A stretch of DNA of 64,000 nucleotides, from assembly GCF_029318685.1 (NCBI RefSeq), contig NZ_CP119677.1, positions 186,001 through 250,000 of the forward strand. The letters run 5' to 3'. The position numbers and the translations under genes are program-made. Origin of the DNA: Ruminiclostridium papyrosolvens DSM 2782 (lineage in GTDB: Bacteria; Bacillota; Clostridia; Acetivibrionales; DSM-1351). The notes beneath the pieces were generated by a model. It had not been told where the DNA came from. It was given only the letters and a program-made list of their open reading frames with translations, and did no database searches. Below are positions 52,278-61,470 of the stretch, piece after piece; the first letter of the stretch is position 1; the number at the start of each line of letters is the position of its first letter.

Positions 52278-54416
52278 ATGGATAAACCGAAATATTTGGA
52301 CAAAAGCCTTTCTTTTAAAGAAAGAGCAGCCGATTTAGTATCAAAAATGACTTTGGAAGAAAAAGCTTCACAACTTAGGTACGATGCACAACCTGTAGAA
52401 AGACTGGGAATTCCAAGATATAACTGGTGGAACGAGGCTTTGCACGGAGTTGCAAGAGCAGGTGTTGCAACAGTATTTCCGCAAGCAATAGGAATGGCTG
52501 CAATGTTTGATGATGAATTTTTGGAGAAAATTGCAGATGTAATTGCGACAGAGGGAAGAGCTAAATACAATGAGAGCGCAAAAAAAGGTGACAGGGATAT
52601 ATACAAAGGTATAACCTTCTGGTCACCTAATGTCAATATATTCAGGGACCCAAGGTGGGGCAGGGGACATGAAACCTACGGGGAAGACCCATATCTGACT
52701 TCCAGACTTGGAGTTGCATTTGTAAAAGGTTTGCAGGGAGATGGAAAATACCTTAAAACTGCTGCCTGCGCAAAGCACTATGCCGTTCATAGCGGACCGG
52801 AGGATGACAGACATTTCTTTGATGCCATTGTTTCACAAAAGGATTTGTATGAAACATATCTGCCAGCTTTTGAAGCACTCGTAAAAGAAGCTAAAGTAGA
52901 ATCTATAATGGGAGCCTACAACAGAACCAACGGAGAGCCTTGTAACGGAAGCAAAACCCTCTTGAAGGATATTTTAAGAGACGGATGGGGCTTCGATGGA
53001 CACGTTGTTTCAGATTGCTGGGCAATAAAGGATTTCCATGAAGGACACGGAGTTACAAAAACACCAACTGAGTCTGTGGCACTTGCTCTAAAGAGTGGAT
53101 GTGACCTTAACTGCGGAAATATGTATCTTCTTATTCTTCTTGCACTTAAAGAAGGCTTAATTACAGAGGAGGATATTGACCGTGCAGCTATCAGACTTAT
53201 GACAACCAGAATGAAGCTGGGTATGTTTGACGATGACTGTGAGTTCGATAATATTCCTTATGAATTAAATGACTCTGCAGAACACAATAAGATTTCACTT
53301 GAAGCTGCAAAAAAATCAATGGTATTACTTAAAAATGACGGATTATTGCCATTGGACAGCAAAAAGATTAAAAACGTAGCTGTTATCGGGCCAAATGCAG
53401 ACAGCAGTTTAGCACTAAGAGCCAACTACAGCGGAACTCCATCTCAAAATGTTACTATTATTGAAGGTATCCGTAAAAGGGTTTCCGAGAATACAAGAGT
53501 GTGGTATGCAATGGGAAGTCACCTTTTCTTGAACAGAGATGAAGATCTCGCACAGCCTGATGACAGGTTGAAAGAGGCTGTTTCTGCGGCGGAGAGAAGT
53601 GATGTGGTTGTCCTGTGTCTCGGACTTGACGCTTCAGTAGAAGGAGAACAGAACGATCAGGGTACCGTTATACTGGATGCTGGCGGAGACAAGGCTGATT
53701 TAAATCTGCCTGAATCCCAGAGAAATCTGCTTAATGCAGTTCTTGCAACAGGTAAACCTACAATTGTAGCATTGCTCTCAGGAAGTGCATTGTCAATCGG
53801 AGATGCAGCCGACAAGGCAGCAGCCATAGTTCAGTGCTGGTATCCGGGCGCAATAGGCGGTCTTGCATTTGCAGAAATGATATTCGGAGATTATTCTCCT
53901 GCCGGAAGACTTCCGGTTACCTTCTATAAATCAACAGAAGAGCTTCCTCCATTTGCAGACTACTCAATGGAAAACAGAACATATAAGTTCATGAAAGGCG
54001 ATGCATTGTATCCTTTCGGATTTGGATTATCCTATACAAGTTTTGAGTACTCCAATATGGTATGCCCTCAGACTGTAAATAACGGAGAAAACCTGTCTGT
54101 ATCAGTAGATGTTCAGAATACAGGAAGTGTTGACTCAGATGAAGTTGTGCAGGTATATATAAAGGATATGGACGCTTCAGTAAGAGTTCCTAAATACAGC
54201 CTTTGCGGCTTTAAACGAATTCACCTAAAGAGCGGCGAAAAGAAGACCGTTACTTTTGAAGTAGCTTCAAATGCAATGAGCATAGTTGACGAAGCAGGAA
54301 AACGTCATATCGAAAATGGTGAGTTTACATTATATGCAGGCGGGTCACAACCTGACAAGGTAAGTGAAAGCTTATCCGGCAAAAAGCCATTGGAAGCATC
54401 CTTCAACGTTAAGTAG
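52278..54416 (+). CDS. GH3 beta-glycosidase (beta-xylosidase/beta-glucosidase), cytoplasmic
   Basis: The 712-aa family 3 enzyme has the barrel domain with NWWNEALHGVAR, KHYAVHSGPE and the nucleophile D246 in GHVVSDCWAI. The second domain carries a Glu-rich acid/base loop (DASVEGEQND), and a fibronectin III-like domain ends the protein. No signal peptide is present, so it hydrolyses imported oligosaccharides. The NWWNEALHGVAR motif is common in xylan 1,4-beta-xylosidases, but GH3 specificity varies. GTGGAGG precedes the ATG. Confidence 0.93.
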   Translation: MDKPKYLDKSLSFKERAADLVSKMTLEEKASQLRYDAQPVERLGIPRYNWWNEALHGVARAGVATVFPQAIGMAAMFDDEFLEKIADVIATEGRAKYNESAKKGDRDIYKGITFWSPNVNIFRDPRWGRGHETYGEDPYLTSRLGVAFVKGLQGDGKYLKTAACAKHYAVHSGPEDDRHFFDAIVSQKDLYETYLPAFEALVKEAKVESIMGAYNRTNGEPCNGSKTLLKDILRDGWGFDGHVVSDCWAIKDFHEGHGVTKTPTESVALALKSGCDLNCGNMYLLILLALKEGLITEEDIDRAAIRLMTTRMKLGMFDDDCEFDNIPYELNDSAEHNKISLEAAKKSMVLLKNDGLLPLDSKKIKNVAVIGPNADSSLALRANYSGTPSQNVTIIEGIRKRVSENTRVWYAMGSHLFLNRDEDLAQPDDRLKEAVSAAERSDVVVLCLGLDASVEGEQNDQGTVILDAGGDKADLNLPESQRNLLNAVLATGKPTIVALLSGSALSIGDAADKAAAIVQCWYPGAIGGLAFAEMIFGDYSPAGRLPVTFYKSTEELPPFADYSMENRTYKFMKGDALYPFGFGLSYTSFEYSNMVCPQTVNNGENLSVSVDVQNTGSVDSDEVVQVYIKDMDASVRVPKYSLCGFKRIHLKSGEKKTVTFEVASNAMSIVDEAGKRHIENGEFTLYAGGSQPDKVSESLSGKKPLEASFNVK

Positions 54417-54445
54417 TATTTAATGCAAGTTTAAGTTTATACACA

Positions 54446-54477
54446 TTAAATGCGGGTCCTTCGGGACCCGCATTTAA
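54446..54477. terminator. Bidirectional terminator with UUCG loop
   Basis: A perfect 14-bp stem (TTAAATGCGGGTCC and its complement) is closed by a TTCG tetraloop. It serves the convergent GH3 and SDR genes. Confidence 0.85.
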
Positions 54478-54511
54478 CATTTTAAGTATAAAAAATTATA
54501 TAATTAATAAT

Positions 54512-55291
54512 TTAAACAATGGAACCGCCGCCGTCTACAACAATGAATTGTCCCTGAACGTAGCTGGAAGCATCGCTTGACAGATACAATATTGTACCGT
54601 TAAGTTCGCCCTTGTTTCCGGGTCTTCCTGAAGGATTCAGAGTATTATATTTTACAAGGAACTCATTTGATTTAAACAGAGTATCGCTGGTCATTTCACT
54701 TTCAAACAGTGCCGGTCCTATGGCATTAACCGTAATTCCATATCTGGCGTAGGATGCCGCCATTCCCTTTGTCAAACCAAGCACGGCTGATTTTGATGAA
54801 TTATAGGAATGTCTTATAAACGTGTCAAACTTGTCCGCAACAATAGCATTTACCGATGCAATATTTACAACTTTTCCATATCCCTGCTCTTTCATTTGAG
54901 GGATGATATATTTGCTCATGAGAAATATACTTTTCACATTTGTATCAAAGGACTGATTCCACGCTTCAACAGACATGGAGTCAACTCCTCCTTGTACTGC
55001 AATACCTGCATTGTTCAAAAGGATATCAATATGTCCGAACTCCTTCAGCACTGTATCTACAGCTGATTTTACATTTTCTTCCTGAGTCACGTCACAGCTG
55101 ACAGCAACAACTTTTCTGCCTGTTTCCTTTTCTATTTTTTCCTTTACATCCTTTAACTTTTCTGCTCTTCTTGCCAAAATAGCCACATCCGCTCCTGCAT
55201 GTGCATATGCAAAGGCAGCATCTGTTCCAATTCCGGAACTTGCTCCTGTTACTACGGCTACTTTTCCTGTTAAATCAAATGTGTTTGCCAT
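54512..55291 (-). CDS. SDR family oxidoreductase, gluconate 5-dehydrogenase-like
   Basis: The 259-aa classical short-chain dehydrogenase has the cofactor motif TGASSGIG, NNAG, and the catalytic Ser (ASVNAIV), Tyr and Lys (YNSSKSA). It ends with the typical SSYVQGQFIVVDGGGSIV. ARRAEK after the second strand suggests NADP(H) preference. Closest-looking relatives are gluconate 5-dehydrogenase and 3-oxoacyl-ACP reductase-like SDRs; substrate is uncertain. GAAAGGACACGGGAT precedes the ATG. Confidence 0.88.
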   Translation of the reverse strand: MANTFDLTGKVAVVTGASSGIGTDAAFAYAHAGADVAILARRAEKLKDVKEKIEKETGRKVVAVSCDVTQEENVKSAVDTVLKEFGHIDILLNNAGIAVQGGVDSMSVEAWNQSFDTNVKSIFLMSKYIIPQMKEQGYGKVVNIASVNAIVADKFDTFIRHSYNSSKSAVLGLTKGMAASYARYGITVNAIGPALFESEMTSDTLFKSNEFLVKYNTLNPSGRPGNKGELNGTILYLSSDASSYVQGQFIVVDGGGSIV

Positions 55292-55355
55292 ATCCCGTGT
55301 CCTTTCTTCAATTCATATATTTTTATTTTTTACCAATGCAAGGATAGCTAAGTTA

Positions 55356-55361
55356 ATTATA
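55356..55361 (-). promoter_or_regulatory. Extended -10 promoter of the SDR gene
   Basis: On the minus strand TGG-TATAAT forms an extended -10, 65 bp before the start codon. The -35 is weak. The remainder of 55292-55623 is AT-rich and shows no RNA structure I recognise. Confidence 0.45.
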
Positions 55362-55623
55362 CCAAATGTGCAGGAATACTGAACATAAAACTTTTACATA
55401 TTATTATCATTATTTGATTATAAATATAACAGGTTACATAAAAATGAAAAAATTTTATTATTTCGCTTAAATTATTGGTATATTTTTCTTTAATTTAGAT
55501 AATTTATATGTATCGGGAAAAAGTATATAATTGGTTTTAATAATCCAAATGTAGTTAATTAATGAAGATAGTGTAGCTTTAGGTGTCCGTATAATAGGGC
55601 AGGGCTGTATAAAAGGAGAATAA

Positions 55624-56154
55624 ATGGGGATGTACTGGTATATACTTTTTGTTAAATCTGGTAGAGAACAGCGTGTACAGCAATACATGAATAAAATAGC
55701 TGATAATGAAACAGCTAATCCATTTATTCCATTGCATGAATTCCTGATTAAAATTTCAGGGGTGGTAAAGAGAGAACTAAAACCTTTATTCCCGGGGTAT
55801 GTTTTTGTGGAGTCGGTAATGCCGGGGGATGAGTTCCTTAAAAAACTGAACAGTAGAATACACTCATCGAGTGACATAGTTAAAGTATTAAAATATTCCG
55901 ATACTGAGATAGAGGTCAGGGAGTCTGAAAAACAAATGCTCCTTAACTTATGCAATAAACGACATTGTATTGAATCCTCCAGGGGTATTATAAGAGGGGA
56001 CAGAATATATGTAACAAACGGACCTCTAAAGGGACGGGAAAGCATAATAAGAAAAATAAACAGGCATAAAAAGCAGGCTTTGATAGAGATGGATTTTATG
56101 GGAGACAAAAGAATTGTAAACGTAGCACTGGAAATCGTAGAAAAGGTACAATAG
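55624..56154 (+). CDS. NusG-family antiterminator, LoaP-like
   Basis: The 176-aa NusG paralogue has an N-terminal NGN domain (YWYILFVKSGREQRVQQYMN, LKPLFPGYVFVES) and a C-terminal KOW domain (GDRIYVTNGPLKGRESIIRK) ending INRHKKQALIEMDFMG, the form seen in LoaP. LoaP proteins promote readthrough of terminators in long biosynthetic or polysaccharide operons and act on RNA hairpins near their target promoter. AAAAGGAG precedes the ATG. No long operon follows here, only a MetRS-like gene, so the target is unclear. Confidence 0.87.
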   Translation: MGMYWYILFVKSGREQRVQQYMNKIADNETANPFIPLHEFLIKISGVVKRELKPLFPGYVFVESVMPGDEFLKKLNSRIHSSSDIVKVLKYSDTEIEVRESEKQMLLNLCNKRHCIESSRGIIRGDRIYVTNGPLKGRESIIRKINRHKKQALIEMDFMGDKRIVNVALEIVEKVQ

Positions 56155-56225
56155 TTTTTATGTTTACTATTATTATACGTGGCGGATTTATGGTAATAAT
56201 AAGGTGTATCAATAAATGTTAGTAA

Positions 56226-56275
56226 CCTGTAAATGCTTATAATCATGAGTTTGAACGACATTATTAGTTTACAGG
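56226..56275 (+). other. Inverted repeat between the LoaP-like and MetRS-like genes
   Basis: CCTGTAAA at 56226-56233 and TTTACAGG at 56268-56275 could form an 8-bp stem with a 34-nt loop, 86 bp before the next gene. A role as antitermination target is speculative. Confidence 0.3.
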
Positions 56276-56361
56276 GCAGATAAATAGTGATACAATTAGC
56301 TAAAAATAAACAGATAAATGTAATCTGTCACAAATTATGGTATTAAGGAGATTTCTATTGT

Positions 56362-58398
56362 ATGAATGATCAGAAAGGAAAAAGTACTAATTCAATAGAT
56401 GAATTTGACATAACAAATTCAAGACCAAAGTTCCCTAAACGTGCTATCGTAACCGCAGGAATGCCATATGGAAATAAAGAACTTCACCTGGGACATATCG
56501 GTGGGGTTTTTATTCATGCCGACACTTATGCACGTTTTCTTAAAGACCGTATCGGAAAAGAAAATGTAATATTTGTATCGGGTACTGACTGCTATGGCTC
56601 TCCTATATTGGAGTATTATCGTAAATTGGTTGATGGCGGGTCTTTTGATGGTACTATAGATGAATTTGTTACGTATAATCATAAAAAACAAAGAGAAGTA
56701 CTTGATTCATATCAAATTGATATAAGTATTTTTGCAGCTTCTGCCTTGGGACGTGCGGCGGAAATTCATCAAAAAGTTTCTTCTGATTTTATAAATAAGC
56801 TCTATTCAAACGGACATCTTAAAAAGATTACAACATCCCAGTTCTATGATACGGAACTTGATGTTTTTCTCAATGGCCGTCAGGTTGTGGGACAATGTCC
56901 TATTGCCGGATGTTCCTCAGAAAGAGGCTATGCAGATGAATGCTCACTGGGACACCAGTATATGCCCATAGATTTAATTAATCCTAAGAGTACTCTTTCA
57001 GGTAAAAAGCCTGAAATGAGAGATGTAACCAACTGGTACTTTGAACTTGACGAATTTCATGATTTTCTTACCCAGTGGGTAAGCCAGTTGGAAATGGACA
57101 AAAGCTCCAGAAAATTCGTAATTAAAAGCATAGGAGAGTTTTTAGAACCGCCTGCAATATATGTAAAGAGAGATCAGATGGAAGTGGTGGAGTCTATAAA
57201 GGATAAACTCCCTGAGTATGACTTGAGTGATGAGAAAAACAAGTCATCAGTACTTCTGGTATTTAAAAATCTTTCACAGAGAGAAGCAGCTTGTCTGATA
57301 CTTGCTGAAAACGGTATCCGTTTCCGTACGGGAAAAACCCTTGTACCTTTCAGATTGACAGGTAATGTTTCATGGGGAGTTCCTTCACCTGTATTAGAGG
57401 ATATGAAGGACTTAACCATATGGGTGTGGCCGGAATCACTCTGGGCTCCTATATCGTTTACAATGACATATCTGGAGCAGCAGAAGGCAGACTCAAATGC
57501 ATGGAAGGATTGGTGGTGCTCTAAAGAGGCACAGGTATATCAGTTTATTGGTGAGGATAATATATATTTCTACGGGCCTGTAGAAATGGCTATGTTTATG
57601 GGATGTCAGGGAAAAGAGGTATCAGCTGATCCTCCTGAAGGCGAACTGCAGCTGCCAAAACTGATTTGTAATAACCATGTATTATTTTTAAATAAAAAAG
57701 CAAGCAGCAGTAGTGAAGTCAAGCCGCCAAAGGCTGATGAACTGCTTAACCACTATACCTTTGAGCAATTAAGAGCTCATTTCCTTAGCCTTGGATTAGG
57801 TATTAAAAGTGTAGGTTTCCAGCCTAAACCCTTCAATCCTAATGCCAATGAAAAGGACAGCGACCCTGTACTAAAAGAAGGAAACCTACTGGCAAATGTA
57901 TTTAACAGGGCAGTAAGATCGTGTTTTTATACCGCACAGAAGTATTATGACGGTAAAGTACCTGTTGCTGAAGTAAGCAGTGAGATTCTTGAGGAATCAA
58001 AAAAGACCATTATTGAGTTTGAGAGATTGATGTACAAAACAGATTTTCATCTGGTTATGAGTCTCATGGACAGCTACATCAGAAATATTAACAAGTATTG
58101 GTCAAAGTATATTAAACAGTCAGAACAGGATAATGATGATGCACTCAGAACAAAAGTATTGGTTGACTCATTGCATATGGTAAGAACAGCAACTGTTCTT
58201 ATGCATCCTATTGCACCTAAGGGAACAGAGATGATACGAGAGTATCTCAACCTTGGCGAAGAGTTCTGGAATTGGGAGCGTATATTTGATACTATTTATG
58301 ATTTTATGGAGGACCCTGAAAATCATAAACTCAAGTTCCTTGAACCAAGAGTGGATTTTTTTGAAAAGCACCCAAGTCAGTTGCAGGAAAAAAGTTAA
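56362..58398 (+). CDS. Methionyl-tRNA synthetase-like protein lacking KMSKS
   Basis: The 678-aa class I synthetase-fold protein has the MetRS start (AGMPYGNKELHLGHIGG, HIGH motif at 42-45), VSGTDCYGSPI, a zinc-knuckle-like segment (CPIAGCSSERGYADECSLGH) and the tryptophan-rich IYFYGPVEMAMF region. Where MetRS has KMSKS it reads LFLNKKASSSS (about residue 444). It also has an insertion near residues 275-350. Activation of Met should be weakened, so it may be a paralogue with another role or a divergent second MetRS. AAGGAG precedes the start. Confidence 0.85.
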   Translation: MNDQKGKSTNSIDEFDITNSRPKFPKRAIVTAGMPYGNKELHLGHIGGVFIHADTYARFLKDRIGKENVIFVSGTDCYGSPILEYYRKLVDGGSFDGTIDEFVTYNHKKQREVLDSYQIDISIFAASALGRAAEIHQKVSSDFINKLYSNGHLKKITTSQFYDTELDVFLNGRQVVGQCPIAGCSSERGYADECSLGHQYMPIDLINPKSTLSGKKPEMRDVTNWYFELDEFHDFLTQWVSQLEMDKSSRKFVIKSIGEFLEPPAIYVKRDQMEVVESIKDKLPEYDLSDEKNKSSVLLVFKNLSQREAACLILAENGIRFRTGKTLVPFRLTGNVSWGVPSPVLEDMKDLTIWVWPESLWAPISFTMTYLEQQKADSNAWKDWWCSKEAQVYQFIGEDNIYFYGPVEMAMFMGCQGKEVSADPPEGELQLPKLICNNHVLFLNKKASSSSEVKPPKADELLNHYTFEQLRAHFLSLGLGIKSVGFQPKPFNPNANEKDSDPVLKEGNLLANVFNRAVRSCFYTAQKYYDGKVPVAEVSSEILEESKKTIIEFERLMYKTDFHLVMSLMDSYIRNINKYWSKYIKQSEQDNDDALRTKVLVDSLHMVRTATVLMHPIAPKGTEMIREYLNLGEEFWNWERIFDTIYDFMEDPENHKLKFLEPRVDFFEKHPSQLQEKS

Positions 58399-58475
58399 CC
58401 ATAACGCATAAAATTTTCAGGAACCTGTCAGAATAAAAACTGAAATGCAATATAATTATTCGGAGGCAAAAGATA

Positions 58476-58586
58476 ATGTCAAAAAAACAACAGCCTGATC
58501 AAAGAAAGGCGAGAGTTAAGACAGGTGCCGGACAGGTTCCCAATCCCGGTCAGAAGACCAATACAGAAGTTACAACTCCAAAGTAA
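58476..58586 (+). CDS. 36-aa basic peptide gene
   Basis: ATG 58476 follows CGGAGG by about nine bases and a terminator lies 15 bp after the stop. The peptide (MSKKQQPDQRKARVKTGAGQ, then VPNPGQKTNTEVTTPK) is hydrophilic, basic and probably disordered. Its own ribosome site and terminator support expression. Family and role are unknown. Confidence 0.65.
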   Translation: MSKKQQPDQRKARVKTGAGQVPNPGQKTNTEVTTPK

Positions 58587-58600
58587 ACTCTGAATTTTAA

Positions 58601-58640
58601 AAAGGCAAAACCAGCTCACCGCTGGTTTTGCCTTTTTCGT
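58601..58640 (+). terminator. Terminator after the 36-aa peptide gene
   Basis: A perfect 15-bp stem (AAAGGCAAAACCAGC and its complement) with a TCACC loop is followed by T. The rest of the gap to 58878 is AT-rich; I see no purine riboswitch. Confidence 0.88.
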
Positions 58641-58878
58641 TTTTCCTCTGATATAACTGAAATATTTACCACAGACATTTTTATATTTAAAGCCATATTG
58701 AAACATAAAAAAGTTTATTTTAAAGAATACTGTAAATAAGCTTGATAATCGTAATAATTATGATACAATATTTCTGTATTTTTGACAATATTATTCAAAA
58801 TACGCCATAATACTACTTTGTTTTTACAAAACAATGGTAATTTAACACTATGGCGAAATGATTTCAGGAGGGGAAATA

Positions 58879-60309
58879 ATGAGTTTTTTTGAAAGGCAAT
58901 TCAAACTAAAGGAGAGCGGAACTAACGTTGCCACTGAGGCAATGGCTGGATTCACTACCTTCTTTACAATGGCCTATATAATTTTTGTAAACCCCACGAT
59001 TTTAGGGCAGACAGGTATTCCTAAAGGTGGAGTTTATGTTGCAACAATACTTGCAGCAGTTGTAGGAACTCTTATTATGGGGCTATTTGCAAATGTGCCA
59101 TATGCACAGGCTCCGGGTATGGGATTGAATGCATTCTTTACCTTTACGGTTGTATTCGGACTGGGTTACACTTGGCAGCAAGCTATGGCAATGGTGTTTA
59201 TCTGCGGTATCATAAATATAGTTATTACGGTAACACAGATAAGAAAGTTGATTATCAAGGCGATTCCTGAATCCCTTCAATTAGCCATCGGTGGTGGTAT
59301 CGGATTATTTATCGCTTATATAGGTTTTAAAGGTGCAGGATTTTTAAAGTTTACATCTGAAGGAAAGGCTTGGGCTCCTCTGAAAATCTTAGGAGACGAT
59401 CCCAAAGCCGCTACTGTTGTAGCAGACGGAGCTAACGTAGTTCCGGCGTTTGTAAATTTTACAAGCCCTGTTGCACAGGTGGCACTGATTGGACTTATAA
59501 TAACAGCTGTTTTGATGATTCTTAAATTTAAAGGGGCCATATTGGCAGGTATAATTGCATCTACACTAATAGGTATTCCTTTACATGTAACTGACATTTC
59601 CATGTCCTCGTCATACAAGGTTGCGGACGTTGCTCAAACAGCATTTAAAATGGACTTTGTGGGTTTGTTCAGTGATCCGGGGAAATTGGCTCTAGTTTTG
59701 GTAACAATTCTTGCATTCAGTTTATCAGATACCTTTGATACAATAGGAACTTTCATCGGGACAGGCCGTAAAAGCGGTATATTCGATGATAAGGATGAAG
59801 CTGAGCTTTTTGCGGGAAAGGGCTTCAAGTCTAAAATGGACAAGGCACTTTTTGCAGATGCCATTGCTACATCTATTGGTGCGGTATTCGGTACATCAAA
59901 TACAACAACATATGTGGAGAGTGCAGCAGGTATAGGTGCCGGAGGAAGAACCGGCCTTACCTCGGTATTTACCGCCTTACTGTTTGCTTTGTGTCTGTTG
60001 TTTGCACCTGTTGCAGGAGTGATTCCGGCAGCTGCCACTGCACCTGCTTTGATAATAGTAGGTGTACTGATGATGGGAAGCTTTGCAAAGATTAAATGGG
60101 ATGATTTTGATGAAGCATTGCCCGCATTCTTTACAGCTGCAATAATGCCATTTGCATACAGTATTTCAAGTGGTATCGCTTCCGGATTCATTATGTATGT
60201 GGTTGTAAAGATATTCAAAGGAAAGGCAAAGTCCGTACATCCGGTTATGTACATTGTAACGGGACTCTTTGTACTAAACTATGTAATAACTGCGTTGCTT
60301 AAACTTTAA
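58879..60309 (+). CDS. NCS2 family purine permease (AzgA/PbuG-like)
   Basis: ATG 58879 follows AGGAGGGG. The 476-aa membrane protein has about 13 hydrophobic segments and AzgA-type motifs: AGFTTFFTMAYIIFVNP, APGMGLNAFFTFTV, SLSDTFDTIGTFIGTG and GTSNTTTYVESAAGIGAGGR. These place it with proton-driven adenine/guanine/hypoxanthine permeases. No purine riboswitch is visible in its leader, unlike many Firmicutes pbuG genes. Confidence 0.93.
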   Translation: MSFFERQFKLKESGTNVATEAMAGFTTFFTMAYIIFVNPTILGQTGIPKGGVYVATILAAVVGTLIMGLFANVPYAQAPGMGLNAFFTFTVVFGLGYTWQQAMAMVFICGIINIVITVTQIRKLIIKAIPESLQLAIGGGIGLFIAYIGFKGAGFLKFTSEGKAWAPLKILGDDPKAATVVADGANVVPAFVNFTSPVAQVALIGLIITAVLMILKFKGAILAGIIASTLIGIPLHVTDISMSSSYKVADVAQTAFKMDFVGLFSDPGKLALVLVTILAFSLSDTFDTIGTFIGTGRKSGIFDDKDEAELFAGKGFKSKMDKALFADAIATSIGAVFGTSNTTTYVESAAGIGAGGRTGLTSVFTALLFALCLLFAPVAGVIPAAATAPALIIVGVLMMGSFAKIKWDDFDEALPAFFTAAIMPFAYSISSGIASGFIMYVVVKIFKGKAKSVHPVMYIVTGLFVLNYVITALLKL

Positions 60310-60451
60310 TTATATATATTCCCCCACTTTTACTTCCTTTGTATGAACGGTTATATAATAAGACTGTTCGTACAAGGGTAGTTTTTTTGTACGCTGTATT
60401 ATAAAATATATAAAACTTAATATATATGGAAAATGGAAAGGAAACTTGTAT

Positions 60452-61411
60452 ATGCCGTTAATTGATATGCCATTGGCAGAATTGAAAAAGTATAATGGAA
60501 TTAACCCATGTCCCCCGGATTTTGATGATTACTGGACTAAGGCAAAAGAAGAACTGGCAGCCGTTGATTCAAAGGTTGAACTTGTTCCGTCTGATTTTCA
60601 GGTGCCTTTTGCAGAGTGCTTTGACTTGTACTTTACAGGGGTAAGAGGAGCAAGGGTACATGCTAAATATTTACGTCCAAAAGGCGGGAGTGAACCACAC
60701 CCTGCAATACTGCAATTCCATGGTTACACAAGCAATAGTGGTGACTGGAATGACAAACTGAATTTCGTTGCTATGGGGTACTCTGTTGCAGCACTTGATG
60801 TACGTGGTCAGGGAGGCTACTCAGAGGATTCTGGCTGTGTAAAGGGTGACACTGTACATGGACATATAATGAGAGGGCTGGATGATAGGCCGGAAAATAT
60901 GCTTTTCAGACATGTTTTTCTGGATGCTGCTCAACTGGCTAAAGTTGTAATGTCAATGGAGGAGGTTGACGAGAACAGAGTGGGAGCTATGGGATTTTCA
61001 CAGGGAGGAGCTTTGACACTTGCATGTGCAGCGTTAGAACCTCGTATAAAGAAGCTTGCACCTGTTTATCCGTTTCTGTGTGACTATAAAAGAGTTTGGG
61101 AAATGGATCTGGCAAAGGATGCCTATAACGATATCAGGGACTACTTCAGATTCTTTGATCCCCTTCATGAGAGGGAAGACGAAGTGTTTGAAAAACTGGG
61201 ATATATAGATTTACAATACCTTGTGAAACATATAAACGGGGAAGTTCTTATGAGTGTAGGTCTGATGGATAATATATGTCCTCCATCAACACAGTTCTCC
61301 GCTTATAATAAAATAACTTCCAAAAAACAAATGCTGATATACCCCGATTACGGTCACGAGAATATTCCTACCGTTATGGATAAAATATATCAGTTTATGC
61401 TGGAACTTTAA
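60452..61411 (+). CDS. CE7 acetylxylan esterase/cephalosporin-C deacetylase
   Basis: ATG 60452 follows AAAGGAAA. The 319-aa alpha/beta hydrolase has the CE7 hallmarks: RGQ (DVRGQGG), nucleophile S183 in GFSQG, the Asp in MDNICPPST and His in the HE motif (YGHENIP). CE7 enzymes remove acetyl groups from xylo-oligosaccharides and form hexamers. No signal peptide is present, so it acts on imported acetylated oligosaccharides, complementing the GH3 enzyme and the sugar importer. Confidence 0.92.
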   Translation: MPLIDMPLAELKKYNGINPCPPDFDDYWTKAKEELAAVDSKVELVPSDFQVPFAECFDLYFTGVRGARVHAKYLRPKGGSEPHPAILQFHGYTSNSGDWNDKLNFVAMGYSVAALDVRGQGGYSEDSGCVKGDTVHGHIMRGLDDRPENMLFRHVFLDAAQLAKVVMSMEEVDENRVGAMGFSQGGALTLACAALEPRIKKLAPVYPFLCDYKRVWEMDLAKDAYNDIRDYFRFFDPLHEREDEVFEKLGYIDLQYLVKHINGEVLMSVGLMDNICPPSTQFSAYNKITSKKQMLIYPDYGHENIPTVMDKIYQFMLEL

Positions 61412-61417
61412 AAAAAG

Positions 61418-61464
61418 AGGCGCCCGGCCTGTGCAAGTGTAATAATAAGCCGGGTGCCTTATCT
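61418..61464. terminator. Bidirectional terminator after the CE7 gene
   Basis: AGGCGCCCGGC pairs with GCCGGGTGCCT around a 20-nt loop, between convergent genes. Confidence 0.75.
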
Positions 61465-61470
61465 ATTATA

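Noticed and set aside
55467-56261. 264-codon minus-strand frame opposite the LoaP-like gene
   Set aside because: It is antisense to a clear NusG-family gene and has no ribosome site or recognisable protein features.
56155-56361. T-box leader before the MetRS-like gene
   Set aside because: The conserved antiterminator bulge sequence (GGTGG-ACCGCG type) is absent.
58600-58878. Purine riboswitch before the NCS2 permease
   Set aside because: I looked for the conserved loop sequences of the purine aptamer and found none in the leader.
59634-60254. 206-codon minus-strand frame opposite the purine permease
   Set aside because: It lies inside the permease gene and is Ala/Ile/Pro-rich as expected from antisense reading.
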